Assembly: GCA_051859825.1 (NCBI GenBank)
Contig: JBHYFA010000048.1
Coordinates: 1-22,803, forward strand
Source of the DNA: CSBr16-58 sp051859825
GTDB lineage: Bacteria; Bacteroidota; Bacteroidia; Flavobacteriales; Schleiferiaceae
Direction of reading: 5' to 3'
DNA: 22,803 nucleotides
Below the pieces are notes generated by a model. The model had not been told where the DNA came from. It saw nothing but the letters and a program-made list of their open reading frames with translations, and did not search any database. How positions within the stretch are numbered: the stretch's first letter is position 1; each line of letters opens with the position of its first letter. This document shows positions 1 through 7,451 of the stretch, piece after piece. Position numbers and translations under genes: made by a program.

Positions 1-289
1 CCGACAGCGCTTCGTATAAACAATTGCGAAGCAATATATTTTTGTGCTTTTCGTGTTTTTCGTGGTTCTAAATAATCAACGCTTGCCACTTTTTTTTATG
101 TTTCACCGACAGCGCTTCGTATTAAACAATTGCGAAGCAATATATTTTTGTGCTTTTCGTGCATTTCGTGGTTCTAAATAATCAACGCTTGCCACTTTTT
201 TTTATGTTTCACCGACAGCGCTTCGTATAAACAATTGCGAAGCAATATATTTTTGTGCTTTTCGTGTTTTTCGTGGTTCAAGAAAATAA
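1..289. repeat. Tandem array of a 105/106-bp intergenic repeat
   Basis: Three head-to-tail copies start at 1, 106 and 212. The first two are 105 and 106 bp and differ by one inserted base (TATTAA against TATAA) and a short change in the T-rich part. The third stops matching near 289. Each copy has the inverted pair GCTTCG/CGAAGC (9-14 with 27-32 in copy 1), overlapping the small hairpin ATTGC-GAA-GCAAT (23-35), then a T-rich stretch in which TTTCGTG recurs. The copies abut directly with no spacers. The array probably continues left of the window. I see no open reading frame that uses it. Confidence 0.9.
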
Positions 290-328
290 ACGGTTGCTCC
301 ATGTATATTCAAGGTTTACTTGTAATGA

Positions 329-389
329 TTCGTGTAAACAATTGCGAAGCAATGTACTATCGTATTGGAAAATTGAAATTGCGAAGCAA
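329..389. repeat. Two decayed copies of the repeat core
   Basis: The core ATTGCGAAGCAAT recurs at 341-353, preceded by TTCGTGTAAACA as in the full repeat, and again without its last base at 378-389. The surrounding sequence no longer matches the 105-bp unit. These look like degenerate members of the same family. The stretch 290-447 holds nothing else I can recognise. Confidence 0.6.
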
Positions 390-447
390 CAACAAAGTAC
401 CTGGTGTAAATACGGATGTAAATGTGGTTTTTCAGTTGGATTAATAG

Positions 448-590
448 AGGCTGTCCATAAAGTTGATATGTCTAGTCTAGAAAGTTCGAGAGCAAGGCTT
501 GCGAAGGTTGAAAAACAGTGAGTCTACACTAGTAATTGACCTTTTTTTCAACCGAGCATAACGCAGCTATCGGACCTTTATAGACAGACT
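448..590. mobile_element. MITE-like element with terminal and nested inverted repeats
   Basis: The ends 448-462 (AGGCTGTCCATAAAG) and 576-590 (CTTTATAGACAGACT) are inverted copies with two mismatches in 15. Nested inside is a perfect 10-bp inverted repeat, GGTTGAAAAA at 506-515 and TTTTTCAACC at 544-553. The 143-bp body has no coding capacity. Short size, terminal inverted repeats and an intergenic position suit a miniature non-autonomous element or the remains of an insertion sequence. I could not find a convincing target-site duplication. The inner hairpin could also serve as the transcription end for the minus-strand rsmE operon, which stops at 595. Confidence 0.5.
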
Positions 591-594
591 AACA

Positions 595-1281
595 TCATCC
601 CTCAGCCAGAACACTCACCACAAATAAGCCCGCGGTTTCCGTGCGAAGACGAAATTCCCCCAAATCAAGTAGTTTGACTCCCCAAGCTAAGGCCGTCTCC
701 ACTTCTTTATCACTGAAATCGCCCTCGGGACCAATGATTACACGAGTAGGGCGGGAGGGGAGCCGACGAATATGGGTTTTTTCGCCCTCACCACAGTAGG
801 CCAGCCAATCCTCATCTCGCTTGTTGCGACTTTGCAGCAATTCATCAAATTTCATCGGACCGAGGATTTCGGGAATGTGCAGTCGGTGACTTTGCTTGGC
901 CGCCGCAATGCAGATTTTCTCCAGACGATCCATGCGGATTTTGCGGCGTTCGCTGTTTTCCGAAAAAAAGATGCAGAAGCTTGCAACGCCTATTTCCGTG
1001 GCTTTTTCTATCAGCCACTCCGTTCGGTCGATATTTTTGGTGGGGGCAAGGGCGAGGCTCAGATTCGGCTTTTTCTGCTCGGGGAGAGGATCTTGCAAAA
1101 ACGCTACGCGATGTTTGCCGGAAACCGCACCTAGTTTGGCCGTGTAACCCAAACCGTTCCCATCAAACACCACCACTTCATCGCCGTCTTTCAAGCGCAA
1201 TACCTTAGTGGCGTGGTGCGTTTCCACTTCCGAAAGCAGCGCGGTTGAGGGTAAATTAAACGTTGCTAGAAACCAATGCAT
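595..1281 (-). CDS. rsmE: 16S rRNA (uracil-1498-N3)-methyltransferase RsmE
   Basis: RsmE methylates N3 of U1498 in 16S rRNA of the assembled 30S subunit, using S-adenosylmethionine. The 228-residue protein has the family's SPOUT-fold signatures: KATEIGV near residues 93-99, AAKQSHR at 127-133, IIGPEGDFSDKE at 182-193, and LGEFRLRTETA at 207-217, which forms the trefoil-knot cofactor site. Length is normal for the family. I take the ATG at 1281. It overlaps the TGA of rimK by one base (TGATG), so translation is probably coupled. An upstream TTG is possible but unneeded. It is the last gene of the rimB-rimK-rsmE operon, which is entirely concerned with the ribosome. Confidence 0.95.
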   Translation of the reverse strand: MHWFLATFNLPSTALLSEVETHHATKVLRLKDGDEVVVFDGNGLGYTAKLGAVSGKHRVAFLQDPLPEQKKPNLSLALAPTKNIDRTEWLIEKATEIGVASFCIFFSENSERRKIRMDRLEKICIAAAKQSHRLHIPEILGPMKFDELLQSRNKRDEDWLAYCGEGEKTHIRRLPSRPTRVIIGPEGDFSDKEVETALAWGVKLLDLGEFRLRTETAGLFVVSVLAEG

Positions 1282-2189
1282 CAAACCCCTACTTTATCCG
1301 TTCTCTTACGTGGCTTACCGATATTTTCCTCGATGTACTTGATGATTTTTTCCGCCACATCAATGCCGGTATATTTTTCAACGCCTTCTAATCCGGGCGA
1401 TGAATTAACCTCCAAAACCAATGGACCACGATTGCTTTGCAGCATATCCACCCCGGCAATCTGCAATCCCAAAGCGTGAGCGGCTTTTACCGCAGCTTCT
1501 TTTTCCGACTTTTTTAGCGTGATTTTTTTGCCGGTTCCTCCACGGTGCAGATTCGAGCGGAAATCGCCTTCTTTACCAATGCGTTGGTAAGCGGCAACTA
1601 CCTTATTTCCAACAACAATAGCACGAATATCACAACCATTAGCCTCGGGAATAAACTCCTGAATGAGAATATTGGCCGACAAACCGTAGAAGGCCTCAAT
1701 TACCGATTTGGCTGCTTTGCGGGTTTCCGCCAAAACCACCCCGAGTCCTTGGGTTCCTTCTAATAGCTTAACAATCAGTGGCGCCCCACCAACCTGCTTG
1801 ATGAGGTAATCTACATCGCTGGGGTATTTGGCAAAGGCTGTTTTGGGAAATCCAATACCGTGACGTGCCAAAATTTGCGTAGCTCGCAGTTTATCTCGTG
1901 AACGAACCAATGCTAATGAACTCAAAGTGGTGTAGGTCTTCAACATTTCAAACTGCCTAATGATACTACTGCCATAAAAGGTTACCGATGCGCCAATACG
2001 CGGAATAATCGCGTCCACATTTTCAATGGGGTGGTCTTTATAGTAAATCTCTGGTTTGCCCGGCTCCATCACCACGTAGCATTTGGTGTGGTTGAGGACA
2101 ACCATTTCGTGTCCACGCTTTTCTCCGGCCTCGCGGAGTTTTCTAGTGGAATATAAATTTTTGTTGGTAGATAATATCGCGATATTCAT
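1281..2189 (-). CDS. rimK: Ribosomal protein S6--L-glutamate ligase RimK (ATP-grasp)
   Basis: RimK adds glutamates to the C-terminus of ribosomal protein S6 in an ATP-dependent, ADP-forming reaction. The 302-residue protein is almost exactly the length of the E. coli enzyme (about 300). It shows the ATP-grasp fold: LIVKLLEGTQGLGV at 138-151 (ATP lysine and glycine loop), the adenine-side IQEFIPEA region at 176-183 with DIRA at 187-190, and the metal-binding end D248 ... VLEVNSSPGLEG at 258-269 (E260, N262). The C-terminus is basic (KPRKRTDK). It lies 12 bp after the rimB-like gene and overlaps rsmE by one base. Related ATP-grasp ligases such as LysX/MptN are alternatives, but the N-terminal domain and the context favour RimK. 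Confidence 0.92.
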   Translation of the reverse strand: MNIAILSTNKNLYSTRKLREAGEKRGHEMVVLNHTKCYVVMEPGKPEIYYKDHPIENVDAIIPRIGASVTFYGSSIIRQFEMLKTYTTLSSLALVRSRDKLRATQILARHGIGFPKTAFAKYPSDVDYLIKQVGGAPLIVKLLEGTQGLGVVLAETRKAAKSVIEAFYGLSANILIQEFIPEANGCDIRAIVVGNKVVAAYQRIGKEGDFRSNLHRGGTGKKITLKKSEKEAAVKAAHALGLQIAGVDMLQSNRGPLVLEVNSSPGLEGVEKYTGIDVAEKIIKYIEENIGKPRKRTDKVGV

Positions 2190-2201
2190 AGCGTGAATTA
2201 T

Positions 2202-2657
2202 TTATGCGTTTGATTGTTTTTTGTTGAAAGAGATGTTCTTTTTTCTCACATCTACTATGAAGCCCTGTCGTAATAGCTTGCGACCAATGAGTACGGGGAA
2301 TTTCATCCGCACCCGATCCGCAAGCGTAAACTGGGTTTCAAAGATTTCGCCGAATAACTCCACTTTTGTTTTGATGGCGTAGCGAATTTCTTCTTGTCCA
2401 AAAGACGAACGCACCACTTTCTTCGTGAAATCTCGAGTTTTGTACTTCTTCTTATTGTACATAGGATGCTTGCGGTCGAGCAACTCAAAGGTCAACTCTT
2501 CCACTCCGTCTTTCTCCCGAATGGAAATGTTTTGACAATGGATAGCCGAGCTCGTAGCGCCCGTGTCAATCCGACAATCAATATCGAATAAGTCAAATTC
2601 GGGGAAGTCAATCTTATCCACTGCACCGATAGTGTGTTTCTTTCGGGGTAAAGCCAT
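2202..2657 (-). CDS. RimB-like retropepsin-fold protease (RimK-associated)
   Basis: This is a 151-residue protein of the family often annotated as ATP-dependent zinc protease or RimB. It has a single-domain aspartic-protease (retropepsin-like) layout: the active-site motif RIDTGATSSAIH at 29-40 with Asp31, a flap-like region near 83-93, and the hydrophobic FPVLIGRKLL at 120-129. I see no zinc motif. The start is the ATG at 2657, because MALPRKK leads straight into the conserved domain and the upstream extension is low-complexity, promoter-like sequence. It is the first gene of the operon with rimK. In Pseudomonas, RimB acts together with RimK on S6 glutamylation; that role here is inferred from family and neighbour. 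No rimA homologue is visible. Confidence 0.85.
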   Translation of the reverse strand: MALPRKKHTIGAVDKIDFPEFDLFDIDCRIDTGATSSAIHCQNISIREKDGVEELTFELLDRKHPMYNKKKYKTRDFTKKVVRSSFGQEEIRYAIKTKVELFGEIFETQFTLADRVRMKFPVLIGRKLLRQGFIVDVRKKNISFNKKQSNA

Positions 2658-2690
2658 TTTTCTCTCTTTTGTACGCAAATTGTGATGCGG

Positions 2691-2722
2691 TAAAAGTAGA
2701 AAATCAAGATACATATCACCAA
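2691..2722 (-). promoter_or_regulatory. Candidate promoter of the rimB-rimK-rsmE operon
   Basis: Read on the minus strand, TTG (2722-2720) is followed after 21 bp by TACTTTTA (2698-2691). That matches the Bacteroidota -33/-7 pattern TTG...TAnnTTTG except for the last base. It would leave a leader of about 25 nt before the ATG at 2657, whose upstream sequence is purine-rich (AAAGAGAGAAAA). It is a weaker match than the divergent mfd promoter. Confidence 0.35.
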
Positions 2723-2755
2723 GCAATTTTCTAAAAAATAGCAATTCCTATTTAT

Positions 2756-2763
2756 TACCTTTG
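2756..2763 (+). promoter_or_regulatory. -7 box of the mfd promoter (TACCTTTG)
   Basis: TACCTTTG matches the Bacteroidota -7 consensus TAnnTTTG perfectly. No TTG is seen at the expected -33 distance. Transcription would begin near 2769-2772, downstream of the first in-frame start-like codon (TTG at 2761). The real start of mfd must therefore be later. Confidence 0.65.
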
Positions 2764-2814
2764 CCCGATTATTTTGAAATGATAATTGACAATTTGCGCA
2801 GTGGCAATAAAAAC

Positions 2815-5800
2815 ATGAACACCCAATCCTTTATTGACTTCTACAGCGCCGACCCGCGTTGGATAAATCTTAAAAATCAACTTGAAACGCAAGATTCTTT
2901 CTGGCTGAAAGGGGTAGAGGGTTCTCAAAAAGCCATACTCGCAGCGAATATCTACAAAGAGGAAAATCGAACGCAGATTTTCGTACTCAACAACAAGGAA
3001 GAAGCAGCCTATTTTCTCAATGATTTGGAGAGTATTCTGGGGAGCAAGGATGTTCTGTTTTTTCCGGCTTCGTATCGCCGACCTTACCAAGTGGAGGAAA
3101 CGGACAACTCTAATGTTTTACTGCGGGCGGAGGTGCTCAACAGGCTGGCATCGCGACGGAAACCGGCTGTTGTGGTCACCTATGATGACGCCATTTTTGA
3201 GAAGGTTATTACCAAAAAAGACCTTTCGGACTCCATTTTGCCATTGCGTGCCGGCGATGCGGTTTCGGTAGATTTCCTCAACGAAACGCTCTTTGCATTT
3301 AATTTCGATCGGGTGGATTTTGTTACCCAGCCCGGACAGTTCAGCGTGCGCGGAGGAATCATCGACGTGTATTCTTTTGCCAATGACAATCCCTACCGTA
3401 TAGAACTCTTTGGCGACGAGGTGGATAGTATTCGCTTGTTTGACATTGAAACACAGCTTTCTATTGAAACCGTGGCCGATGCCCGCTTGATGCCCAATGT
3501 GGATAAAAAATCCAGCGATGAAAAGCGTATTGGTTTACCGGAATTTCTCAATGTTGCCACGCGTTTCCACTTTACCAATTGGGAAATGAGTCTGCAAAAA
3601 CTCGATGCGCTCTTCGCCAAAGCCGAGGCCCTCTTCGCAGAACTTGACGGTCCCATCAAGCGCAGTTCGCCCGCCCAACTCTTTCTCAATGCCCAAGAAT
3701 TATCGAGCCTCATGCAATTGCGCATCGCCGTAGGCTGGAATAAACCGGTGATGTCGGGAAGCTGCATTGAAGATTTTGGCGCCATTCCTCCCAAAAGCTT
3801 CAATAAAAACTTCGAGCGCATTGTAGAGCATTTTGAGGAAAACGAAGCCCAGGGCATTTCCACCGTACTGCTCTGTTCTTCGCCCAAACAAGTAGAGCGC
3901 TTCTACGCCATTTTTGAGGATTTAGGAAAATCGGTGGCCTATACACCCATCGTGTTACCCATGCACGCGGGCTTTTTCGATCCGGAATCAAAGCTCGCCG
4001 TTTTTACCGACCACGAACTCTTCGAGCGTTTTCAGCGCTTTAAGCTAAAAAATCAGTACGACAAGCAGCAGAGCATCACCATTAAGGAACTCAATGCTTT
4101 GAAATACGGAGATTACGTGGCGCATATCGATCACGGTGTGGCGCGTTTTGGTGGCTTGCAAAAGATCGAAAACGACGGTAAAGTGCAGGAGGCCATTAAG
4201 TTGATTTATCGCGACAACGATATTCTCTACATCAGCATTCATTCGCTGCACAAAATCACGCGCTACAACGGAAAAGAGGGAATCGAGCCTAGCCTGAATA
4301 AATTGGGGTCGGCTGCTTGGGCAAAAAAGAAGGCCACCGCCAAATCGAGAGTGAAAGCCCTCGCCTTCGACCTCATCCAGTTGTATGCCAAGCGCAAAGC
4401 TGCCGAAGGTTTTGCCTTCACCCCCGATACATATCTACAGCACGAACTCGAGGCATCATTTATCTACGAAGACACCCCCGACCAACTCAAAGCCACCGCC
4501 GATATCAAGGCCGATATGGAGAGTAAAACACCGATGGATCGACTGGTGTGTGGCGATGTGGGCTTTGGAAAAACCGAATTGGCCATACGCGCTGCCTTCA
4601 AGGCCGTGTGCGATAGCAAGCAAGTGGCCGTGCTCGTACCCACCACCATTTTGGCCTACCAGCATTACAAAACTTTCTCGGAGCGCTTGAAGGATTTTCC
4701 GGTGAAAATCGACTATATCAACCGCTTTAAATCGGCGGCTTCTCAACGACAAACCTTGGCCGATTTGAAGGAAGGGAATATCGACATCCTCATTGGTACC
4801 CACCGCATTGTGAATAAAGACGTGGAATTTAAAGATCTTGGACTCCTCGTGGTGGACGAAGAGCAGAAGTTTGGGGTGAATGTGAAGGACAAACTCAAAA
4901 CCATGAGGGTAAATGTGGATACCCTCACGCTCACCGCCACACCTATTCCGCGTACCTTGCAGTTTAGCCTCCTCGCCGCTCGTGATTTGAGTATTATGAC
5001 TACCCCTCCACCCAATCGCTATCCCATCGATACGCAGTTGATTGGTTTTAATGAGGAGGTCATTCGCGATACCATTATGTTTGAGATTAGCCGGGGCGGA
5101 CAGGTGTTTTTCATCAACAATAGGGTGGAAAATATCACCGAGGTGGCGGGAATGATTCAGCGACTTTGTCCGAGTGTGAAAATTGGCATCGGTCACGGTC
5201 AGATGGACGGCAAGCGACTTGAAAAGGTCATGCTCGGTTTCATGGAGGGCGACTTTGATGTTCTGGTGGCTACTTCCATTATTGAAAACGGACTTGATGT
5301 ACCCAATGCCAACACCATCATCATCAACCAAGCGCAACACTTCGGATTGAGTGATTTGCACCAAATGCGTGGCAGGGTAGGAAGATCTAATAAGAAGGCG
5401 TTTTGCAAGTTGATTACGCCACCGTTGATTAGTCTTTCGGAGGAAAGTCGCAAGCGTCTGCAAGCATTAGAGCGCTTCACGGATTTGGGTAGTGGCTTCC
5501 AAATTGCCATGAAAGACCTGGAAATTCGCGGTGCAGGAAACCTCCTAGGTGCCGAGCAAAGCGGATTTATCGACGATATTGGATTTGAAACCTATCAGAA
5601 AATTTTACAGGAAGCCGTGGAGGAACTCAAGGAAAATGAATTCCGCGACTTGTACGCCCATGAGCGCAAAACCACCGAGTTTGTCAAAGAATGCCAAATC
5701 GATACCGACGCGGAGATTCTCTTTCCCGATGAATACATCAACAAAATTGAGGAACGACTTCGACTGTACCAATCCTTGGATTCTTTGGAAAACATGGAGC

Positions 5801-6147
5801 AGTTGGAGCAGTTTCAGGTAGAACTTATCGACCGCTTTGGTCCCCTTCCCGAACCAGCTGTTGCCTTGATGCAAAGCATGGAATTACGTTGGTTGGGCAA
5901 ATCCATGGGCTTTTCGAAGATTGTGGTAAAAAATGGAATTTTTCTGGGATATTTTGTCGCCGATCAGCGCAGTGATTATTTCCAAAGTGCTACCTTTGGC
6001 GGCATATTAAAAATGCTGCAAGATCGCCGTGATGTGCAAATGAAAGAGAAGAATGATAAGCTTTACCTGCGCATTCCTAATGTGAAAACGATAGGGGAGG
6101 CGCTGGGTATTTTGCAAGAACTTAGTCAGTTAAAAGTTAATAACTAA
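2815..6147 (+). CDS. mfd: Transcription-repair coupling factor Mfd
   Basis: Mfd removes RNA polymerase stalled at DNA lesions and recruits UvrA for nucleotide excision repair. With the ATG at 2815 the protein has 1110 residues (E. coli about 1148). In order it has a UvrB-like N-terminal module; the RNA-polymerase-interacting domain, beginning around YGDYVAHIDHGVARFGG; superfamily 2 helicase motifs (Walker A GDVGFGKTE near 585, DEEQ near 679, LTATPIPRTL near 705); the motif V/VI region with IIENGLDVPNA and QMRGRVGRS; and a C-terminal TRCF domain. I reject the TTG at 2761 because it lies inside the promoter box. An ATG at 2779 is possible, but MNTQSFIDFY at 2815 looks like a natural N-terminus. 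The gene is divergent from rimB and apparently monocistronic. Confidence 0.96.
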   Translation: MNTQSFIDFYSADPRWINLKNQLETQDSFWLKGVEGSQKAILAANIYKEENRTQIFVLNNKEEAAYFLNDLESILGSKDVLFFPASYRRPYQVEETDNSNVLLRAEVLNRLASRRKPAVVVTYDDAIFEKVITKKDLSDSILPLRAGDAVSVDFLNETLFAFNFDRVDFVTQPGQFSVRGGIIDVYSFANDNPYRIELFGDEVDSIRLFDIETQLSIETVADARLMPNVDKKSSDEKRIGLPEFLNVATRFHFTNWEMSLQKLDALFAKAEALFAELDGPIKRSSPAQLFLNAQELSSLMQLRIAVGWNKPVMSGSCIEDFGAIPPKSFNKNFERIVEHFEENEAQGISTVLLCSSPKQVERFYAIFEDLGKSVAYTPIVLPMHAGFFDPESKLAVFTDHELFERFQRFKLKNQYDKQQSITIKELNALKYGDYVAHIDHGVARFGGLQKIENDGKVQEAIKLIYRDNDILYISIHSLHKITRYNGKEGIEPSLNKLGSAAWAKKKATAKSRVKALAFDLIQLYAKRKAAEGFAFTPDTYLQHELEASFIYEDTPDQLKATADIKADMESKTPMDRLVCGDVGFGKTELAIRAAFKAVCDSKQVAVLVPTTILAYQHYKTFSERLKDFPVKIDYINRFKSAASQRQTLADLKEGNIDILIGTHRIVNKDVEFKDLGLLVVDEEQKFGVNVKDKLKTMRVNVDTLTLTATPIPRTLQFSLLAARDLSIMTTPPPNRYPIDTQLIGFNEEVIRDTIMFEISRGGQVFFINNRVENITEVAGMIQRLCPSVKIGIGHGQMDGKRLEKVMLGFMEGDFDVLVATSIIENGLDVPNANTIIINQAQHFGLSDLHQMRGRVGRSNKKAFCKLITPPLISLSEESRKRLQALERFTDLGSGFQIAMKDLEIRGAGNLLGAEQSGFIDDIGFETYQKILQEAVEELKENEFRDLYAHERKTTEFVKECQIDTDAEILFPDEYINKIEERLRLYQSLDSLENMEQLEQFQVELIDRFGPLPEPAVALMQSMELRWLGKSMGFSKIVVKNGIFLGYFVADQRSDYFQSATFGGILKMLQDRRDVQMKEKNDKLYLRIPNVKTIGEALGILQELSQLKVNN

Positions 6148-6212
6148 AAGCTAAAAGTTAAAAGCTGGAATGTTGAAAGTTGGGAAAGTAGAACTTTGTG
6201 TTTTGAAAAAAA

Positions 6213-6235
6213 GACACTTTTATGTGTCGAAAGTG
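6213..6235. other. Two mutually exclusive short hairpins after mfd
   Basis: GACAC (6213-6217) can pair with GTGTC (6224-6228), or CACTTT (6215-6220) with AAAGTG (6230-6235). The two structures share bases and cannot coexist. No T-run follows, so a standard intrinsic terminator is not evident. The preceding 6127-6168 is a slippage-prone series of AAAAGTT/AAAAGCT motifs. No clear TAnnTTTG promoter is seen before the lipoprotein gene at 6296. Confidence 0.25.
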
Positions 6236-6295
6236 ATTTGGAATATTAACCAAGTGCGTTTGAACGAGAGTCATGCGCTAAATTGATGAATACCT

Positions 6296-7444
6296 ATGAC
6301 AATGAAATATGTTTTGCCTATTGCAATTTTTGCTGCCGCGTGTAGTTCGTCGGTAGACACTCCTGCGCAGGAAGTTTATGAGTCGGACACCATGCCTACT
6401 CTGAGCATTTATTCTAATTCGACGGCCATTCGTCCTGAGTTGGTTTATCCGGAGGAGAAGTACTTCCAAAACATGCGTCAGCTGACCTTTGGTGGGGATA
6501 ATGCCGAAGCTTATTGGAGTTTCGACAATACGAAGATGACGTTTCAGGTTACCAATCCCGACTGGGGAGTGGAATGTGATCAGATCTACTGGCTGGATGT
6601 GGATAATTATCAGTACTCCGACGGAATTCCTCCGCGTGTGAGCACGGGAGGAGGTAGAACCACTTGCGCCTATTTTATGCCGGGCGATACCAGCATTCTC
6701 TACGCCAGTACCCACCTTCACGGTTTTGAATGTCCGGAAGAACCGGATAAGTCGGAAGGCTACGTTTGGCCCATCTATCCAACTTTCGACATTTTTGTAG
6801 CCAATTTGAAGGGTGAAATCATTCATCGTCTTACCGATCGCATTGGTTACGATGCCGAAGCCACGGTGAGTCCGAAGGGCGATAAAATCGTTTTCACCAG
6901 TGACCGCAGTGGCGACTTAGAACTCTGGACTATGAATATCGATGGTTCGGATAAACGCCAGGTTACAAGCGGATTGGGTTACGATGGTGGTGCTTTCTTC
7001 TCGCCTTGTGGTACGAAGTTGGTCTTCCGTGCGAGTCGTCCACAAACCCCCGAAGCGCAGGCTGAATACAAAGATTTACTTTCCAAAGGCTTGGTCAAAC
7101 CCGCCGACATGGAGATTTACGTTTGTAATGTTGATGGCAGCGATTTGCGTCAGGTGACCAATCTCGGAGGAGCGAATTGGGCTCCGTATTATCACCCTTC
7201 GGGAGAAAAAATTCTCTTTAGCTCCAATCACCATTCAGAGCGCGGATTTCCTTTCAACATTTTTATGATAAATGAAGACGGAACCGACCTGCAACAAATT
7301 ACCTTTGACACCTCTTTTGATGCTTTCCCGATGTTTTCCTTTGATGGAAAAAAATTGTTGTTTAGCTCCAATCGCTTCAATGGAGGAACCCGCGAAACCA
7401 ACGTTTTTGTGGTGGATTGGGTAGAAGATGGACAAGAAAAATAA
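6296..7444 (+). CDS. TolB-like beta-propeller lipoprotein (PD40 repeats)
   Basis: This is a 382-residue predicted lipoprotein. A short hydrophobic signal, KYVLPIAIFAAAC, ends at Cys16, followed by SSS. The lipobox is AAAC, without the usual Leu at -3. The rest is a series of TolB/PD40 blades: RQLTFGGDNAEAYWS near 61, HRLTDRIGYDAEATVSPKGDKIVFTSDRSGD near 177-207, KRQVTSGLGYDGGAFFS near 220, LRQVTNLGGANWAPYYHPSGEKILFSSN near 284-311, and LQQITF...FSFDGKKLLFSSNR near 332-360. An ATG at 6302 would give the same mature protein. Such propellers usually bind proteins or glycans at the outer membrane. I cannot name a substrate. Arginase follows after 7 bp, so the two are probably co-transcribed. Confidence 0.85.
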   Translation: MTMKYVLPIAIFAAACSSSVDTPAQEVYESDTMPTLSIYSNSTAIRPELVYPEEKYFQNMRQLTFGGDNAEAYWSFDNTKMTFQVTNPDWGVECDQIYWLDVDNYQYSDGIPPRVSTGGGRTTCAYFMPGDTSILYASTHLHGFECPEEPDKSEGYVWPIYPTFDIFVANLKGEIIHRLTDRIGYDAEATVSPKGDKIVFTSDRSGDLELWTMNIDGSDKRQVTSGLGYDGGAFFSPCGTKLVFRASRPQTPEAQAEYKDLLSKGLVKPADMEIYVCNVDGSDLRQVTNLGGANWAPYYHPSGEKILFSSNHHSERGFPFNIFMINEDGTDLQQITFDTSFDAFPMFSFDGKKLLFSSNRFNGGTRETNVFVVDWVEDGQEK

Positions 7445-7451
7445 TTGAATT

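Noticed and set aside
1..289. Possible CRISPR array in the left-edge repeats
   Set aside because: The repeat unit is about 105 bp, copies abut with no unique spacers, and no cas genes are nearby.
235..521. Small open frames on the plus strand in the left repeat region
   Set aside because: They run across the repeats and into the MITE-like element, have no recognisable domain and no promoter.
2761..2814. Upstream start for mfd at the TTG at 2761
   Set aside because: The TTG is part of the TACCTTTG promoter box, so it would not be in the transcript.
4456..5463. Long open frame of 335 codons on the minus strand inside mfd
   Set aside because: It is antisense to the conserved helicase domain of mfd and resembles no known family; its openness follows from the codon use of mfd.
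6238..6262. Promoter before the TolB-like lipoprotein (TTG ... TGCGTTTG)
   Set aside because: The -7 candidate lacks the TA and the spacer is only 14 bp; too weak to call.
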